From FEN-1250 sp039918615 (GTDB taxonomy: Bacteria > Gemmatimonadota > Gemmatimonadetes > Gemmatimonadales > Gemmatimonadaceae): a DNA stretch of 64,000 nucleotides. The position numbers and the translations under genes are program-made. The notes below the pieces were generated by a model. It ran no database searches and was not told the DNA's origin. It was given only the letters and a program-made list of their open reading frames with translations. Positions 33,625 to 42,255 of this stretch are shown here, piece by piece (positions within the stretch are counted from its first letter, which is position 1; each line of letters begins with the position of its first letter). The stretch spans positions 12,622-76,621 of the forward strand of contig JBDSHG010000024.1 of assembly GCA_039918615.1 (NCBI GenBank), in the 5' to 3' direction.

Positions 33625-34603
33625 TCCCGTGCTTCGTGCCGATCTCGCGGCGGGGCTCGACAACGTGCCCGGCCCCGATGCCACCATGCTTGCGGCGACG
33701 CTCGCCCGCTCGTTCGGCGAAGGGACCGTCGGGATCATCCACTACGGCTCTCACGCCCAGCACTCGGATGCGCGCCGCGAAAGTGCGTTCGACTTCTTCG
33801 TCATCGTCGATCGGTATCGCGCGGCATACGAATCGCTCGCCCAAACGATGGGCACCAGCTACTCGCCGCGCACCGCGGCCACCCTCAATCGAATTCTGCC
33901 GCCAAATGTCATTGCGGTGACCGACAGCGCTCACGTGCCGCCGCTCGCCGCCAAGTGTGCCGTGCTGTCGCTGAGGGATCTGCGTCGCGAGTGCGGGTTG
34001 GCTGCTCGCGATCACTTCGTTCGAGGACGACTCTTTCAATACGTGCAGCTGGTCTGGACTCGCGACTCGAGCGCGCGAACCGCCGTGACCGACGCCATCA
34101 TCGACGCCCGCGTCGGTTCGTTCGCGTGGGGACTCGCCTCGCTTCCGCCAACATTCGACGCGGAACAGTATTTCCGGGCGCTTCTCGAGCGGTCGTTCTC
34201 GGGAGAGATTCGCCCCGAGCGCGGTGGCCGGATCGACGCCCTGCTCGGTGCGCAACGCGAGATCGTGCTTCGCGTGTATGATGCTTTGCTTCAACAACTT
34301 GCACGTGAAAGAATACTCGCGAAAGCGGGGAATGTCTACAGTCTGACGAACCCCGTTCGCGCGCTGCGGTCGATGGCCATCGACTGGTATTTTCGGCGGA
34401 GCAAGGCGCGCGCGACGACGCGGTGGGCGAAGTACGTCGTGCTCTACGATGACTGGCTGGACTACGTGGTGCGGAAGGTCGCGCGCAGAAGTGGCGTGAC
34501 GATCGAGCTGACCGCGCGCGAACGTCGATGGCCGCTCATCTTTCTCTGGCCCAAAGCCATCCGGTATCTTCGTTCCCGTCCTCAACGCCGTTCCGATCAA
34601 TAA
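33593..34603 (+). CDS. TAM41/Mmp37-like phosphatidate cytidylyltransferase
   Basis: A protein of about 336 residues. It shows the nucleotidyltransferase start VGIIHYGSHAQHSDARRESA followed by FDFFVIVDRY, corresponding to the Y-G-S and D-F-x-x-x-V-D positions of mitochondrial Tam41. Further on, KCAVLSLRDLRRECGLAARD and HFVRGRLFQYVQLV match the K-Y-G-V...GRL-x-K-P block, and a region of FAWGLASLPPTFDAEQYFRA fits the helical C-terminal part. Tam41 makes CDP-diacylglycerol from phosphatidate and CTP. The neighbours provide phosphatidate and use CDP-diacylglycerol. The start may be GTG 33593 or TTG 33617, which has an AGGAG upstream. It overlaps the acyltransferase gene. Confidence 0.65.
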   Translation: MKRRRRRALVDPVLRADLAAGLDNVPGPDATMLAATLARSFGEGTVGIIHYGSHAQHSDARRESAFDFFVIVDRYRAAYESLAQTMGTSYSPRTAATLNRILPPNVIAVTDSAHVPPLAAKCAVLSLRDLRRECGLAARDHFVRGRLFQYVQLVWTRDSSARTAVTDAIIDARVGSFAWGLASLPPTFDAEQYFRALLERSFSGEIRPERGGRIDALLGAQREIVLRVYDALLQQLARERILAKAGNVYSLTNPVRALRSMAIDWYFRRSKARATTRWAKYVVLYDDWLDYVVRKVARRSGVTIELTARERRWPLIFLWPKAIRYLRSRPQRRSDQ

Positions 34604-35385
34604 TGTCGACGACAACGTGGGTCGCGCTCGGCCTGATGGCGCTCGCGATCCTGACCATGCCCATCTACGCCGTGATGACGCGCAGCCGCGCGGTCGACGC
34701 GGACGTCGCGCGCAGACCGACGACGATCATTCTCGGCACGTGGGTGCGCGACTGGCTCATGTGGATGATCGGGCCGGTCGAGCGGAAGTTCGTCGAATGG
34801 AAATTGTCGCCGGATCTTTTCAACTACATCGGCGGCGCATTCGGATTGTTCGCCGGCATTGCGTACGCGCAGAACGAGCTCGCCCTCGGTGGCTGGCTGA
34901 TTCTCATCGGTGGGCTCGCCGACATCTTCGACGGGCGCATTGCTCGCGCGCGCGGGATCGGCTCGAACTACGGCGAGTTCCTGGACTCGATGCTGGATCG
35001 ATTCGCCGAGATGTTCGCCTTCCTCGGGATCGCGCTCTACTTCGAGCCGACGTGGTGGGCGATGTCCGCGACGGTGCTCGCGAGCGGCGGCTCGATGATG
35101 GTGTCGTACGCGCGCGCGAAGGGCGAAGCGGTGGGCGTCGACTGCCGCGGCGGGATCATGCAGCGCGCCGAGCGGCTGGTCACGCTCGCGGTTGCATCGC
35201 TCATCGACACGCCAATCACGACGGCGCTGGGCTGGATTCCCGGAGTAATTCTGCTAAGTGCGGTGACGCTGATCGGACTCGGATCGCTGGGCACGGCGGT
35301 ATATCGGACGGTCTACATCTGCAGGGCGCTGCGGAAGATGGAGGTCGAGGCGGCGGCGAAGGTGGCGGCGAGTCCTGCGGTGTAG
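34603..35385 (+). CDS. CDP-alcohol phosphatidyltransferase
   Basis: A 260-residue membrane enzyme with about six helices and the full signature D-x-x-D-G-x-x-A-R-x8-G-x3-D-x3-D, seen as DIFDGRIARARGIGSNYGEF and LDSMLDRF (about residues 111-138). It swaps CMP of a CDP-alcohol (usually CDP-diacylglycerol) for another hydroxyl. The later block SYARAKGEAVGVDCRGGIMQ and RAERL resembles phosphatidylinositol-phosphate-type synthases rather than PgsA or PssA, but the acceptor is not proven. The ATG shares one base with the TAA of the TAM41-like gene. A second enzyme of this family is at 55453. Confidence 0.88.
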   Translation: MSTTTWVALGLMALAILTMPIYAVMTRSRAVDADVARRPTTIILGTWVRDWLMWMIGPVERKFVEWKLSPDLFNYIGGAFGLFAGIAYAQNELALGGWLILIGGLADIFDGRIARARGIGSNYGEFLDSMLDRFAEMFAFLGIALYFEPTWWAMSATVLASGGSMMVSYARAKGEAVGVDCRGGIMQRAERLVTLAVASLIDTPITTALGWIPGVILLSAVTLIGLGSLGTAVYRTVYICRALRKMEVEAAAKVAASPAV

Positions 35386-35459
35386 GCACTCTGCAGGCCG
35401 CTCGAACAGCAAGGCAAGATGAGTAGGAAACGTGCATGGCAGATTTGCACGGATGCTCT

Positions 35460-35933
35460 CTACCGGCTGCGTGTCCGCGCTTTTTTCGGAGTTTTCCTCA
35501 GCGCCGTCGTCGAGCGCGGCCGCCCAGTTTTGACGGGCATTTTCAGGCGACCTTCCGACACGCGCGGAGCAGACAATCGCTTTCCTCGCCCTGTCACGAG
35601 ATCGTTCATACACGTCGGGTTCTGCTCCGCGATCTGAAGCAGCCGTTGCGGAGCGCCATCTGGATGGCGAGCGCCTTGCTCCCACGCCTTCACGAGCGCC
35701 GCGCTGACGTTGAGCATGTCGGCGAATACCGCCTGCGAGACCTTCATCGACTTGCGGACCCGCGCTACCCGAGCCGCATCGAACATCGGTGGTGGCGCGA
35801 TCTCCACATCGCGAGCGGTTCGTCCGAGCACGGTCACCCTCGCTGGAGCGAGCTCGCCACGCGCCACCGCGAGAACTTGCTCCGCGCTCCTGATCGAGAG
35901 GCGCTCGAACTCCGACACCTTTTTGATGGCCAC
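35460..35933 (-). CDS. XRE-family antitoxin (HigA-like)
   Basis: A 157-residue protein with a helix-turn-helix in its middle: VRKSMKVSQAVFADMLNVSA then ALVKAWEQGARHPDGAPQRL (about residues 59-98). This arrangement, with an N-terminal segment that would contact a RelE/HigB-type toxin, fits antitoxins encoded downstream of their toxin. The C-terminal 45 residues are very basic. The start is a GTG that shares one base with the stop of the toxin frame. The DNA is less GC-rich than the core genes, consistent with a mobile defence or stability locus. Confidence 0.8.
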   Translation of the reverse strand: MAIKKVSEFERLSIRSAEQVLAVARGELAPARVTVLGRTARDVEIAPPPMFDAARVARVRKSMKVSQAVFADMLNVSAALVKAWEQGARHPDGAPQRLLQIAEQNPTCMNDLVTGRGKRLSAPRVSEGRLKMPVKTGRPRSTTALRKTPKKARTRSR

Positions 35934-36258
35934 TATTTTGTCTCCCTCTCGATATACTCCGCGATCGACCGCAGATATTTCCGACCAGCGAGACTGATGT
36001 CCGACGCCTCATTCTTTGCGTAGTAGAACATCAAATAGACTGTTGACGCTCGGGCGACGAAGTAATAGATCAGTCGTCGCCGCCCCTCTTTCCACGTCCA
36101 GTCGGTCGGATTCGAAGCTTGCGAAAATCGGTTCCGGTTACTCGATCCCCAGTTTCGGGATTGTCATGCAGATCCCTCTGAAAGCGGCGAATGTCCTCGT
36201 CGGTAAGCGCTGCCGCCGAGTTGTCGAAATCAGGCATCGTCACAAAGGTCAGCCGCAT
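35933..36258 (-). pseudogene. RelE/HigB-type toxin, frameshifted
   Basis: The toxin is split over two frames. From ATG 36258 the first frame reads MRLTFVTMPDFDNSAAALTD ... KLRIRPTGRGKRGG and then stops at 36070. The next frame, from about 36082, continues RRRLIYYFVARASTVYLMFY then YAKNEASDISLAGRKYLRSI to TAG at 35935-35933. Together they match the usual toxin order G-R-G-K-R-G-G-x-R-x-I-Y-Y...Y-A-K-N-E. Adding one base near 36080-36087 restores a single frame. Either the toxin is inactivated or a programmed shift is used; I favour inactivation. Promoter region upstream is AT-rich with palindromes. Confidence 0.7.
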
Positions 36259-36269
36259 ATCACAGTATC

Positions 36270-36280
36270 ATACAGTGTAT
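36270..36280. promoter_or_regulatory. Palindrome in the toxin-antitoxin promoter region
   Basis: ATACAGTGTAT is a perfect palindrome around a central G, placed 12 bases before the toxin start inside an AT-rich patch with a possible minus-strand -10 element TATGAT overlapping it. It is a likely site for the antitoxin, which usually represses its own operon. Confidence 0.4.
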
Positions 36281-36410
36281 TATGCTACAACATAGTATAG
36301 TTCGTAGTGTTGAAGGTAGCAATTGCTCCGTGGTCAGCATCATCTTTGCGTCGCGAGCGAAAGGGCTCCCTGCGGGGAAGCGGGCGAAGACCAGCAACCG
36401 CTCTGGAAAA

Positions 36411-36481
36411 GCGACAAGAAACGGAGAACGGCGCGGTCACAAAACGGAGAACTGCGAAGGGCGTTCTCCATTGTTTGTCGC
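36411..36481. repeat. Intergenic inverted repeat of the CGGAGAAC family
   Basis: GCGACAAGAAACGGAGAACG at 36411-36430 and the complement of the segment ending at 36481 pair at 17 of 20 positions; between them lies a further direct copy, AAACGGAGAACTGCG. The ACGGAGAACTGC core is the same as in the right arm at 59459-59620. It lies in the 390-base region between the divergent toxin and cupin genes, which otherwise holds nothing I can identify. Confidence 0.6.
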
Positions 36482-36647
36482 CTCAATCCGCGCGATTCAT
36501 CTCAATAGTCGTCAACGCTTGTGTTCCCGCGCGGCCCTGAGAGACGCGCGCGATGATCGACTACTCCTTTCGTGTAATTGCTCGCGGCGCGGCGATCGAT
36601 ACACTTGGGATGCGCCGCGTGAGCGCACATCTCAACGGGGGAGTCCG

Positions 36648-37151
36648 ATGAAGTTGTGGAGTAGTCGTGTCACGATTGCGGCGACTGCGGCAATCTGCGT
36701 GCTGCCGCCGCCGGCGTCAGCGCAGGACAAGACCCCCGACGCGGCAGACATCTTACCCGGCAACGGTGTGTGGTATCTCGTCCCTACGATTCTGCCACAG
36801 GGCGCACGCGTCACTTTCGTGAGCGGGAATCCCTACCTGCCCGAGAAGTGCACCGTCGAATTCCGGATGCCCGACAAATACGTGCTGCCGCCGCACACGC
36901 ATCCACAGCGCGAGAGCGTTGTGCTCAAGAGCGGCACTCTGCGCGTGGGTCTCGGAAAAAAGATCGACCGCAAACAGTCGGTGCTACTGGTGGCGGGGGA
37001 CACGGCCTCGACGCCAGCCGGCGTGCCGCATTGGTCGATCGCCGAGGGCGAGGTTGATCTCCTCGTCACCTACGAGACGGGACCGATGGGGATCGCGTAC
37101 ATGAACAGGCGCGACGAGCCGGGGAGCCATTCGTTCCCCAGCGGCTACTAG
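36648..37151 (+). CDS. Secreted cupin-domain protein
   Basis: A 167-residue protein with a signal peptide (RVTIAATAAICVLPPPASAQ). The single cupin domain shows the first motif as KYVLPPHTHPQRESVVLKSG (two His plus Glu ligands, about residues 80-99) and the second as ASTPAGVPHWSIAEGEVDLL with His. It probably binds one divalent metal in the periplasm; the substrate is unknown. The ATG at 36648 has a GGGGGAG run six bases upstream. It ends three bases from the end of the convergent aconitase gene. Confidence 0.8.
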   Translation: MKLWSSRVTIAATAAICVLPPPASAQDKTPDAADILPGNGVWYLVPTILPQGARVTFVSGNPYLPEKCTVEFRMPDKYVLPPHTHPQRESVVLKSGTLRVGLGKKIDRKQSVLLVAGDTASTPAGVPHWSIAEGEVDLLVTYETGPMGIAYMNRRDEPGSHSFPSGY

Positions 37152-37154
37152 CCG

Positions 37155-39941
37155 CTACCTCCGCTTGACCAGGCTTCGCAGCACGTACTGCAGGATCCCG
37201 CCGTTGCGGTAGTACGTCGCCTCTTCCGGCGTGTCGATGCGCGAGCGCACCGCGAAGCGCGTCACGCTCCCATCGGCCGCCGTCGCCTTCATTGTCAGCA
37301 GCGCGCGTGGCTTGGTCGAGTCATCGAAGCCTTCCAGATCATAGCTCTCGAAGCCCGTGAGCTTCAGCGACTGCCGCGAGGCATCGTCCGCGAACTCCAG
37401 CGGCACGATCCCCATCCCCACGAGATTGGAGCGATGGATCCGCTCGAACGACTCGGCGATCACCGCGCGTACGCCGAGCAGCAGCGTCCCCTTCGCCGCC
37501 CAGTCGCGCGACGAGCCAGTGCCGTACTCCTTCCCCGCGATGATGATCAGTTGCGTTCCGTGCTGCTGATATTCCATCGCCGCATCGTAGATCGTCACCG
37601 CCTTCGCGCCAGGCGCCGTCGCCGTCCATCCACCTTCGGTGCCCGGTGCGAGCTCGTTGCGCAGTCGGATGTTGCCGAAGGTGCCGCGCATCATCACCTC
37701 GTGGTGTCCGCGCCGCGCACCGTACGAGTTGAATTCCGACGTCGGCACGCCGTGCGCAATCAGCCACTTCCCGGCCGGGCTCGCGGCCGGAATCGAGCCC
37801 GCGGGCGAGATGTGGTCCGTCGTGATCGAGTCGCCGAGCATCGCGAGCACGCGCGCGCCGCGCACCTGCGCGACCGGCTTGATCTCCGCCGTCATCCCCT
37901 CGAAGAACGGCGGGTTCGCCACGTACGTCGAATCCTTCGACCACGTGTAGCGGCTGCCGGTGGGGAAGGGGAGCGCCTGCCACTGCTCGTCGCCGTCGAA
38001 CACGTTGCCGTACTGCTTGTGGAACATCGCGCTGTTGATCGACGAGAGCACGGTGTCCTCCACTTCCTTCGGCGACGGCCACACATCGCGCAGGAAAACC
38101 GGACCATTCGTGCCGACGCCGAGCGGCTCCGTCGCGAAGTCAATGTCCATCCGCCCCGCCAGCGCATACGCGACCACCAGCGGCGGCGACGCGAGATAGT
38201 TGAAGCGCGTGTACGGATTCACACGCCCCTCGAAGTTGCGATTCCCCGACAGCACCGCGCACACGATCAGCTTCTCCGCCTCCACCGCATCGACGATCGG
38301 CTGCGGCAGCGGCCCGGAGTTGCCGATGCACGTCGTGCACCCGTATCCCGCGAGGTAGAAGCCGAGCGCCTCGAGCGACTTCATCACGCCGGCCTTCTCG
38401 TAGTAGTCGGTGACGACCTTCGACCCCGGCGCGAGACTCGTCTTCACCCACGGCTTCGACTTGAGCCCGAGGGCGACGGCTTTCTGCGCGAGCAGCCCGG
38501 CGCCGAGCATCACGCTCGGGTTCGATGTGTTCGTACAACTCGTGATCGCCGCGATCACGACCGCGCCGTGTCTGAGCGCGAACTCCTGCCCGTTGTACTT
38601 CACGCTCGCGCTTCCCGACTTCGCCATCACCTCGGCCGGATCCGTCGCGACCGCCGCCGGCGAGAGTTGCGTGCTCGCGCTCACCGCCATCGCCTTCTCC
38701 ACCGCGATCGTTCCCGCCATCGTGCCGATGCGCTCCATCTCCGCGTACCACGCATCGTTGAACGACTTCTTCGACGTCGACAGCGGCACGCGATCCTGCG
38801 GCCGCTTCGGCCCCGCGATGCTCGGCTCGACGGTCGACAGATCGAGCGACACACTGTCGGTGAACTCGGGATCCGGCGTCTCATCGGTTCTGAACATCCC
38901 TTGCGCCTTGCAGTACTCCTCGACCAGCCGCACCTGATGCTCATCGCGTCCGCTCAGTCGCAGATACTTGAGCGTCTCCGCATCGACGGGGAAGAAGCCG
39001 ACCGTCGCACCATACTCCGGCGCCATGTTCGCGATCGTCGCGCGATCGGCGAGGGAGAGACTCGACAGCCCCGATCCATAGAACTCGACGAACTTGCCGA
39101 CGACCTTCTTCTTGCGCAGGATCTGCGTGACGGTGAGCACGAGATCGGTCGCCGTCGCTCCCGCAGGGAGCTTCCCGTGCAGACGGAAGCCCACCACCTC
39201 CGGAATCAGCATGGAGAGCGGCTGCCCGAGCATCGCGGCCTCCGCCTCGATCCCACCCACGCCCCAGCCGAGCACGCCCAACCCATTGATCATGGTCGTA
39301 TGCGAGTCGGTGCCGACGAGCGAGTCCGGATACGAGACGGCCGCGCCGTTCTTCTGCCCCGTGAAGACGACCTGTCCGAGATACTCGAGATTGATCTGGT
39401 GTACGATGCCGGTGTCGGGCGGCACGACGCGGAAGTTCTGGAACGCCGTCTGCCCCCAGCGCAGGAACGCGTAGCGCTCGCGGTTGCGATCGAACTCGAG
39501 CCCCGCATTGATGAGAAAGGCGGCGTCGGAGCCGTACTCATCGACCTGCACCGAGTGGTCGATCACGAGGTCGACGGGCTGCAACGGGTTGATCAGCGCC
39601 GGATCGCCGCCAAGCGAAGCGATGGCATCGCGCATCGCGGCGAGGTCGACGACTGCGGGGACGCCGGTGAAGTCCTGCAGCAGCACGCGACTCGTGCGGA
39701 ACGCGATCTCGCGCTCGACGCCGGCCTTCGTGTCCCACTTCGCGAGCATCTCGATGTCGGAGCGCTTCACGAACGCATCGTCCTCGTTTCTGAGCAGATT
39801 CTCCAGCAGCACCTTGAGCGTCACCGGCAGCTTCGCCGCTCTCGATCCCGCGAGCGAGTTCAGCAAGTCGAGCCGGTAAATGGTGTACGCGCGGCCATCG
39901 ACGGTGAGCGTCGCGCGACTGCCGAATGAATCGAGTGACAT
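37155..39941 (-). CDS. acnA: Aconitate hydratase
   Basis: A 928-residue aconitase A converting citrate to isocitrate in the TCA cycle. It has SYPDSLVGTDSHTTMINGLG, VVGFRLHGKLPAGATATDLV and the iron-sulfur cysteines in AAITSCTNTSNPSVM (about residue 470) and GYGCTTCIGNSGPL (about 536). The swivel domain has LAMLGDSITTDHISPAGSIP, EFNSYGARRGHHEVMMRGTF and AGKEYGTGSSRDWAAKGTLL. ATG 39941 begins MSLDSFGSRATLTVDGRAYT as expected; the frame is open upstream but antisense to the peptidase promoter. It stands alone in its transcription unit and is divergent from the M20 peptidase. Confidence 0.95.
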   Translation of the reverse strand: MSLDSFGSRATLTVDGRAYTIYRLDLLNSLAGSRAAKLPVTLKVLLENLLRNEDDAFVKRSDIEMLAKWDTKAGVEREIAFRTSRVLLQDFTGVPAVVDLAAMRDAIASLGGDPALINPLQPVDLVIDHSVQVDEYGSDAAFLINAGLEFDRNRERYAFLRWGQTAFQNFRVVPPDTGIVHQINLEYLGQVVFTGQKNGAAVSYPDSLVGTDSHTTMINGLGVLGWGVGGIEAEAAMLGQPLSMLIPEVVGFRLHGKLPAGATATDLVLTVTQILRKKKVVGKFVEFYGSGLSSLSLADRATIANMAPEYGATVGFFPVDAETLKYLRLSGRDEHQVRLVEEYCKAQGMFRTDETPDPEFTDSVSLDLSTVEPSIAGPKRPQDRVPLSTSKKSFNDAWYAEMERIGTMAGTIAVEKAMAVSASTQLSPAAVATDPAEVMAKSGSASVKYNGQEFALRHGAVVIAAITSCTNTSNPSVMLGAGLLAQKAVALGLKSKPWVKTSLAPGSKVVTDYYEKAGVMKSLEALGFYLAGYGCTTCIGNSGPLPQPIVDAVEAEKLIVCAVLSGNRNFEGRVNPYTRFNYLASPPLVVAYALAGRMDIDFATEPLGVGTNGPVFLRDVWPSPKEVEDTVLSSINSAMFHKQYGNVFDGDEQWQALPFPTGSRYTWSKDSTYVANPPFFEGMTAEIKPVAQVRGARVLAMLGDSITTDHISPAGSIPAASPAGKWLIAHGVPTSEFNSYGARRGHHEVMMRGTFGNIRLRNELAPGTEGGWTATAPGAKAVTIYDAAMEYQQHGTQLIIIAGKEYGTGSSRDWAAKGTLLLGVRAVIAESFERIHRSNLVGMGIVPLEFADDASRQSLKLTGFESYDLEGFDDSTKPRALLTMKATAADGSVTRFAVRSRIDTPEEATYYRNGGILQYVLRSLVKRR

Positions 39942-40020
39942 GCGTGCCTGAGGTGTCTGGGAGAGAAGAAATCTAGCACGCCACGCCCTACATTGTGAGC
40001 GACTCGGAGGCGTACAGAAG

Positions 40021-41040
40021 ATGACAAGTGATGTCCTGCGGCTCACGGCCGAGCTGATGGCGATCGACTCGACGAGTGGCCAGGAAGGCGAGCTGATGGC
40101 GCACGTCGCCCTCATGCTCGAGAGCCGCGGCTGGCGGGTGAAGAAAATCCCGGTCACCCCCGGCCGCATCGACGTGTTCGCGACGTGCGTCAACGAGCCG
40201 CTCGTCACGCTCTCGACACATCTCGATACGGTGCCGCCCTACATCCCGCCGCGCGTCGATGGTGATACGCTGTGGGGCCGCGGCGCCTGCGACGCGAAGG
40301 GGATCGCCGCCTCCATGATTCTCGCGGCCGAGCAGCTGCGCGAACGCGAGGCGCCGGTCGCGCTCCTCTTCGTTGTGGGCGAGGAGGTGACGCACGACGG
40401 CGCCCACGCCGCGAATGCGACCTTCACCACGAGCCGGGCGATCATCGATGGCGAGCCCACCGAGGGCAAGCTCGCCCTGGGCACCAAAGGCGCCGTGCGG
40501 GCCACCATACGGACCGCCGGCGTCGCCGCTCACTCAGCCTACCCCCACCTCGGCGACTCTGCCATCACGAAGCTGATCGCGCTGCTCGCCGAGCTTCCGC
40601 ATCTCGATCTTCCGCACGACGAGCTGCTCGGCGCCACGACGATCAATGTCGGGCAGATCTCCGGCGGCGTCGCCGACAACGTCATCGCGCCCGCAGCCGA
40701 GGCGCGTATCATGGTGCGGCTCGTCACCGACGTCGAAGATGTCTGGGCGCTTCTCGAAAACTGGATCGCAGGACGCGCGACGATCGAGCGCGGCTCGCTC
40801 GTGCCAGCGATCCGCCTTGGATCGGTCCCCGGCTTCGAGACGATGGTCGCGGCCTTCGCAACCGATATCCCCGCGCTCACGCGCTGGGGAAGGCCGTATT
40901 TGTACGGACCGGGATCGATCCACGTGGCGCACACGAAGAATGAGCACATCACGCGGAGGGAGCTCGAGACGGCGGTGGAGGGCTACGTCGAGCTTGCCAT
41001 CGCGGCCCTTGCCACCGCCGACACGACTAGCGTCGGGTAG
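40021..41040 (+). CDS. M20-family metallopeptidase (ArgE/DapE-like)
   Basis: A 339-residue di-zinc hydrolase. Metal ligands and catalytic residues: His and Asp in VTLSTHLDTVPPYIPP (about residue 64), bridging Asp in LWGRGACDAKGIAASM (about 92), the Glu pair in LFVVGEEVTHDG (about 123) and a His in AHTKNEHITRRELETAVEGY near the end. The dimerisation domain with GTKGAVRATIRTAGVAAHSA is complete. It would remove an acyl or aminoacyl group from a small peptide or amino acid; the exact substrate is unclear. GTG/TTG alternatives are not needed: ATG 40021 gives a normal length. Confidence 0.87.
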   Translation: MTSDVLRLTAELMAIDSTSGQEGELMAHVALMLESRGWRVKKIPVTPGRIDVFATCVNEPLVTLSTHLDTVPPYIPPRVDGDTLWGRGACDAKGIAASMILAAEQLREREAPVALLFVVGEEVTHDGAHAANATFTTSRAIIDGEPTEGKLALGTKGAVRATIRTAGVAAHSAYPHLGDSAITKLIALLAELPHLDLPHDELLGATTINVGQISGGVADNVIAPAAEARIMVRLVTDVEDVWALLENWIAGRATIERGSLVPAIRLGSVPGFETMVAAFATDIPALTRWGRPYLYGPGSIHVAHTKNEHITRRELETAVEGYVELAIAALATADTTSVG

Positions 41041-41125
41041 TCCCGGCGCGCTGGCTCAGCGGTTATTTCCGCTGCATCTTCTGTTGGTGAAGACTGAACT
41101 CTCCCTGATCGCTCCTCGGCGTGCC

Positions 41126-41941
41126 ATGCTCGCCTCGCGTATCGCTCGCCGCTACTACCGCGCCTATGGGAGGCTCCCGCGCCTCTTCCCGCCGCGCTCG
41201 TACAGCGAGAAGATCCAGCATCGCAAGCTCTTCGATCGCCGTCCGTATCTCACCGAAACCGCTGACAAGTTCGCAGTGCGCGCCTACGCGGAGCGCATTC
41301 TCGGTGAAGACCTCGCGCCTCGCATCCACTATCGCACCACCGATCCGTCGTCGATCCCGTTCGACGACCTGCCGAAGCGCTTCGTCGTGAAGGCGACGCA
41401 TGGCAGCGGTTGGCAACGCATCGTCTCCGATCGCGATGCGCTCGACCGCGATGCGCTCATCGCAACGTGCGCGCAGTGGCTCATCAGCGACTATTCGTGG
41501 CACTACGAAGAGCCATTCTACTCGAATATTCCGCCGCAGATCATCGTCGAGGAATTTCTCGACGACGGGACTGGGCGGTCAGCATCGGACATCAAACTTC
41601 TCGTCTTCAACCAGCGCGTGCGGGTCGTGCAGATTGATGCCGGCCGCTACGACGATCACCGGCGTGCCTTCTTCGATACCGACTGGAATCGGCTCCCGAT
41701 CTACGACAAGATCATCCCGCTGGAGGGCAGGATCGATCCGCCCACCCGCCTCGGCGATCTCATTCGCAGCGCGGAGGCGCTGGGGCGCGACACCGATTTC
41801 GTTCGTGTCGACTGCTATCAGGTAGGCGAGCGCATCTACCTGGGCGAGATGACTCACACGCCGGGATCGGGGTTGAGCTTGCTCTATCCCCTCAGTTGGG
41901 ACGATCGCTGGGGCGAAATGTGGGAGATGACGTCCAGCTAA
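41126..41941 (+). CDS. TupA-like ATP-grasp protein
   Basis: A protein of about 271 residues of the TupA-like ATP-grasp family, named for a teichuronopeptide synthesis protein. It shows RSYSEKIQHRKLFDRRPYLT, ADKFAVRAYAERILGED, LPKRFVVKATHGSGWQRIVS (ATP-binding strand) and IIVEEFLDDGTGRSASDIKL with VDCYQVGERIYLGEMTHTPG near the end (Mg-binding Glu). These usually act in exopolysaccharide or cell-surface glycan modification, probably forming an amide bond. GTG 41087 in the same frame is an alternative start. No glycan genes are adjacent. Confidence 0.8.
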   Translation: MLASRIARRYYRAYGRLPRLFPPRSYSEKIQHRKLFDRRPYLTETADKFAVRAYAERILGEDLAPRIHYRTTDPSSIPFDDLPKRFVVKATHGSGWQRIVSDRDALDRDALIATCAQWLISDYSWHYEEPFYSNIPPQIIVEEFLDDGTGRSASDIKLLVFNQRVRVVQIDAGRYDDHRRAFFDTDWNRLPIYDKIIPLEGRIDPPTRLGDLIRSAEALGRDTDFVRVDCYQVGERIYLGEMTHTPGSGLSLLYPLSWDDRWGEMWEMTSS

Positions 41942-41947
41942 CGGTCA

Positions 41948-42085
41948 GGCGTTACCTCTCTCGGACCGATGGCGATGGTGGTCGCCGACATGGTCCCGGA
42001 TGATGCAGGCATCTGGCTCTTTCACTGCCACGTCTCCTTTCACAACGAAGCCGGAATGGCGGTGCGTTACCGGGTGCTGCCGTGA
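41948..42085 (+). pseudogene. C-terminal remnant of a multicopper oxidase
   Basis: Forty-five codons ending in TGA at 42083-42085 encode MVPDDAGIWLFHCHVSFHNE followed by AGMAVRYRVLP. This is the last block of multicopper oxidases, with the type 1/type 3 copper ligands H-C-H and the downstream His and Met. Everything before it (three cupredoxin domains) is absent: the previous gene ends just upstream. It is a truncated remnant with no start codon of its own before the motif except internal ATGs. The 170 bases after it, to the lipoprotein gene, contain nothing I can identify. Confidence 0.75.
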
Positions 42086-42255
42086 TGCCGAGGTGCTGGC
42101 AAATCATCACGGCTGCTCCGCCTCATTTCGCCTCCGCGAAAATTTGGTTGCAGATGTCGCCGAGTGCATTCGCTCTCGCAGTACCGGTCAGAGCGGCACA
42201 GGGTTCGAGCCGCTGGATGCATCGAAGTCGCACCCCATGTTCCCCTTGCTCGCAG

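Noticed and set aside
37434..39929. 831-codon open frame antisense to aconitase
   Set aside because: Shadow of acnA; composition is Arg/His/Asp-rich and without any recognisable motif.
42195..42215. GGTTCGAGCC, similar to a tRNA T-loop
   Set aside because: No acceptor, D or anticodon stems can be formed around it.
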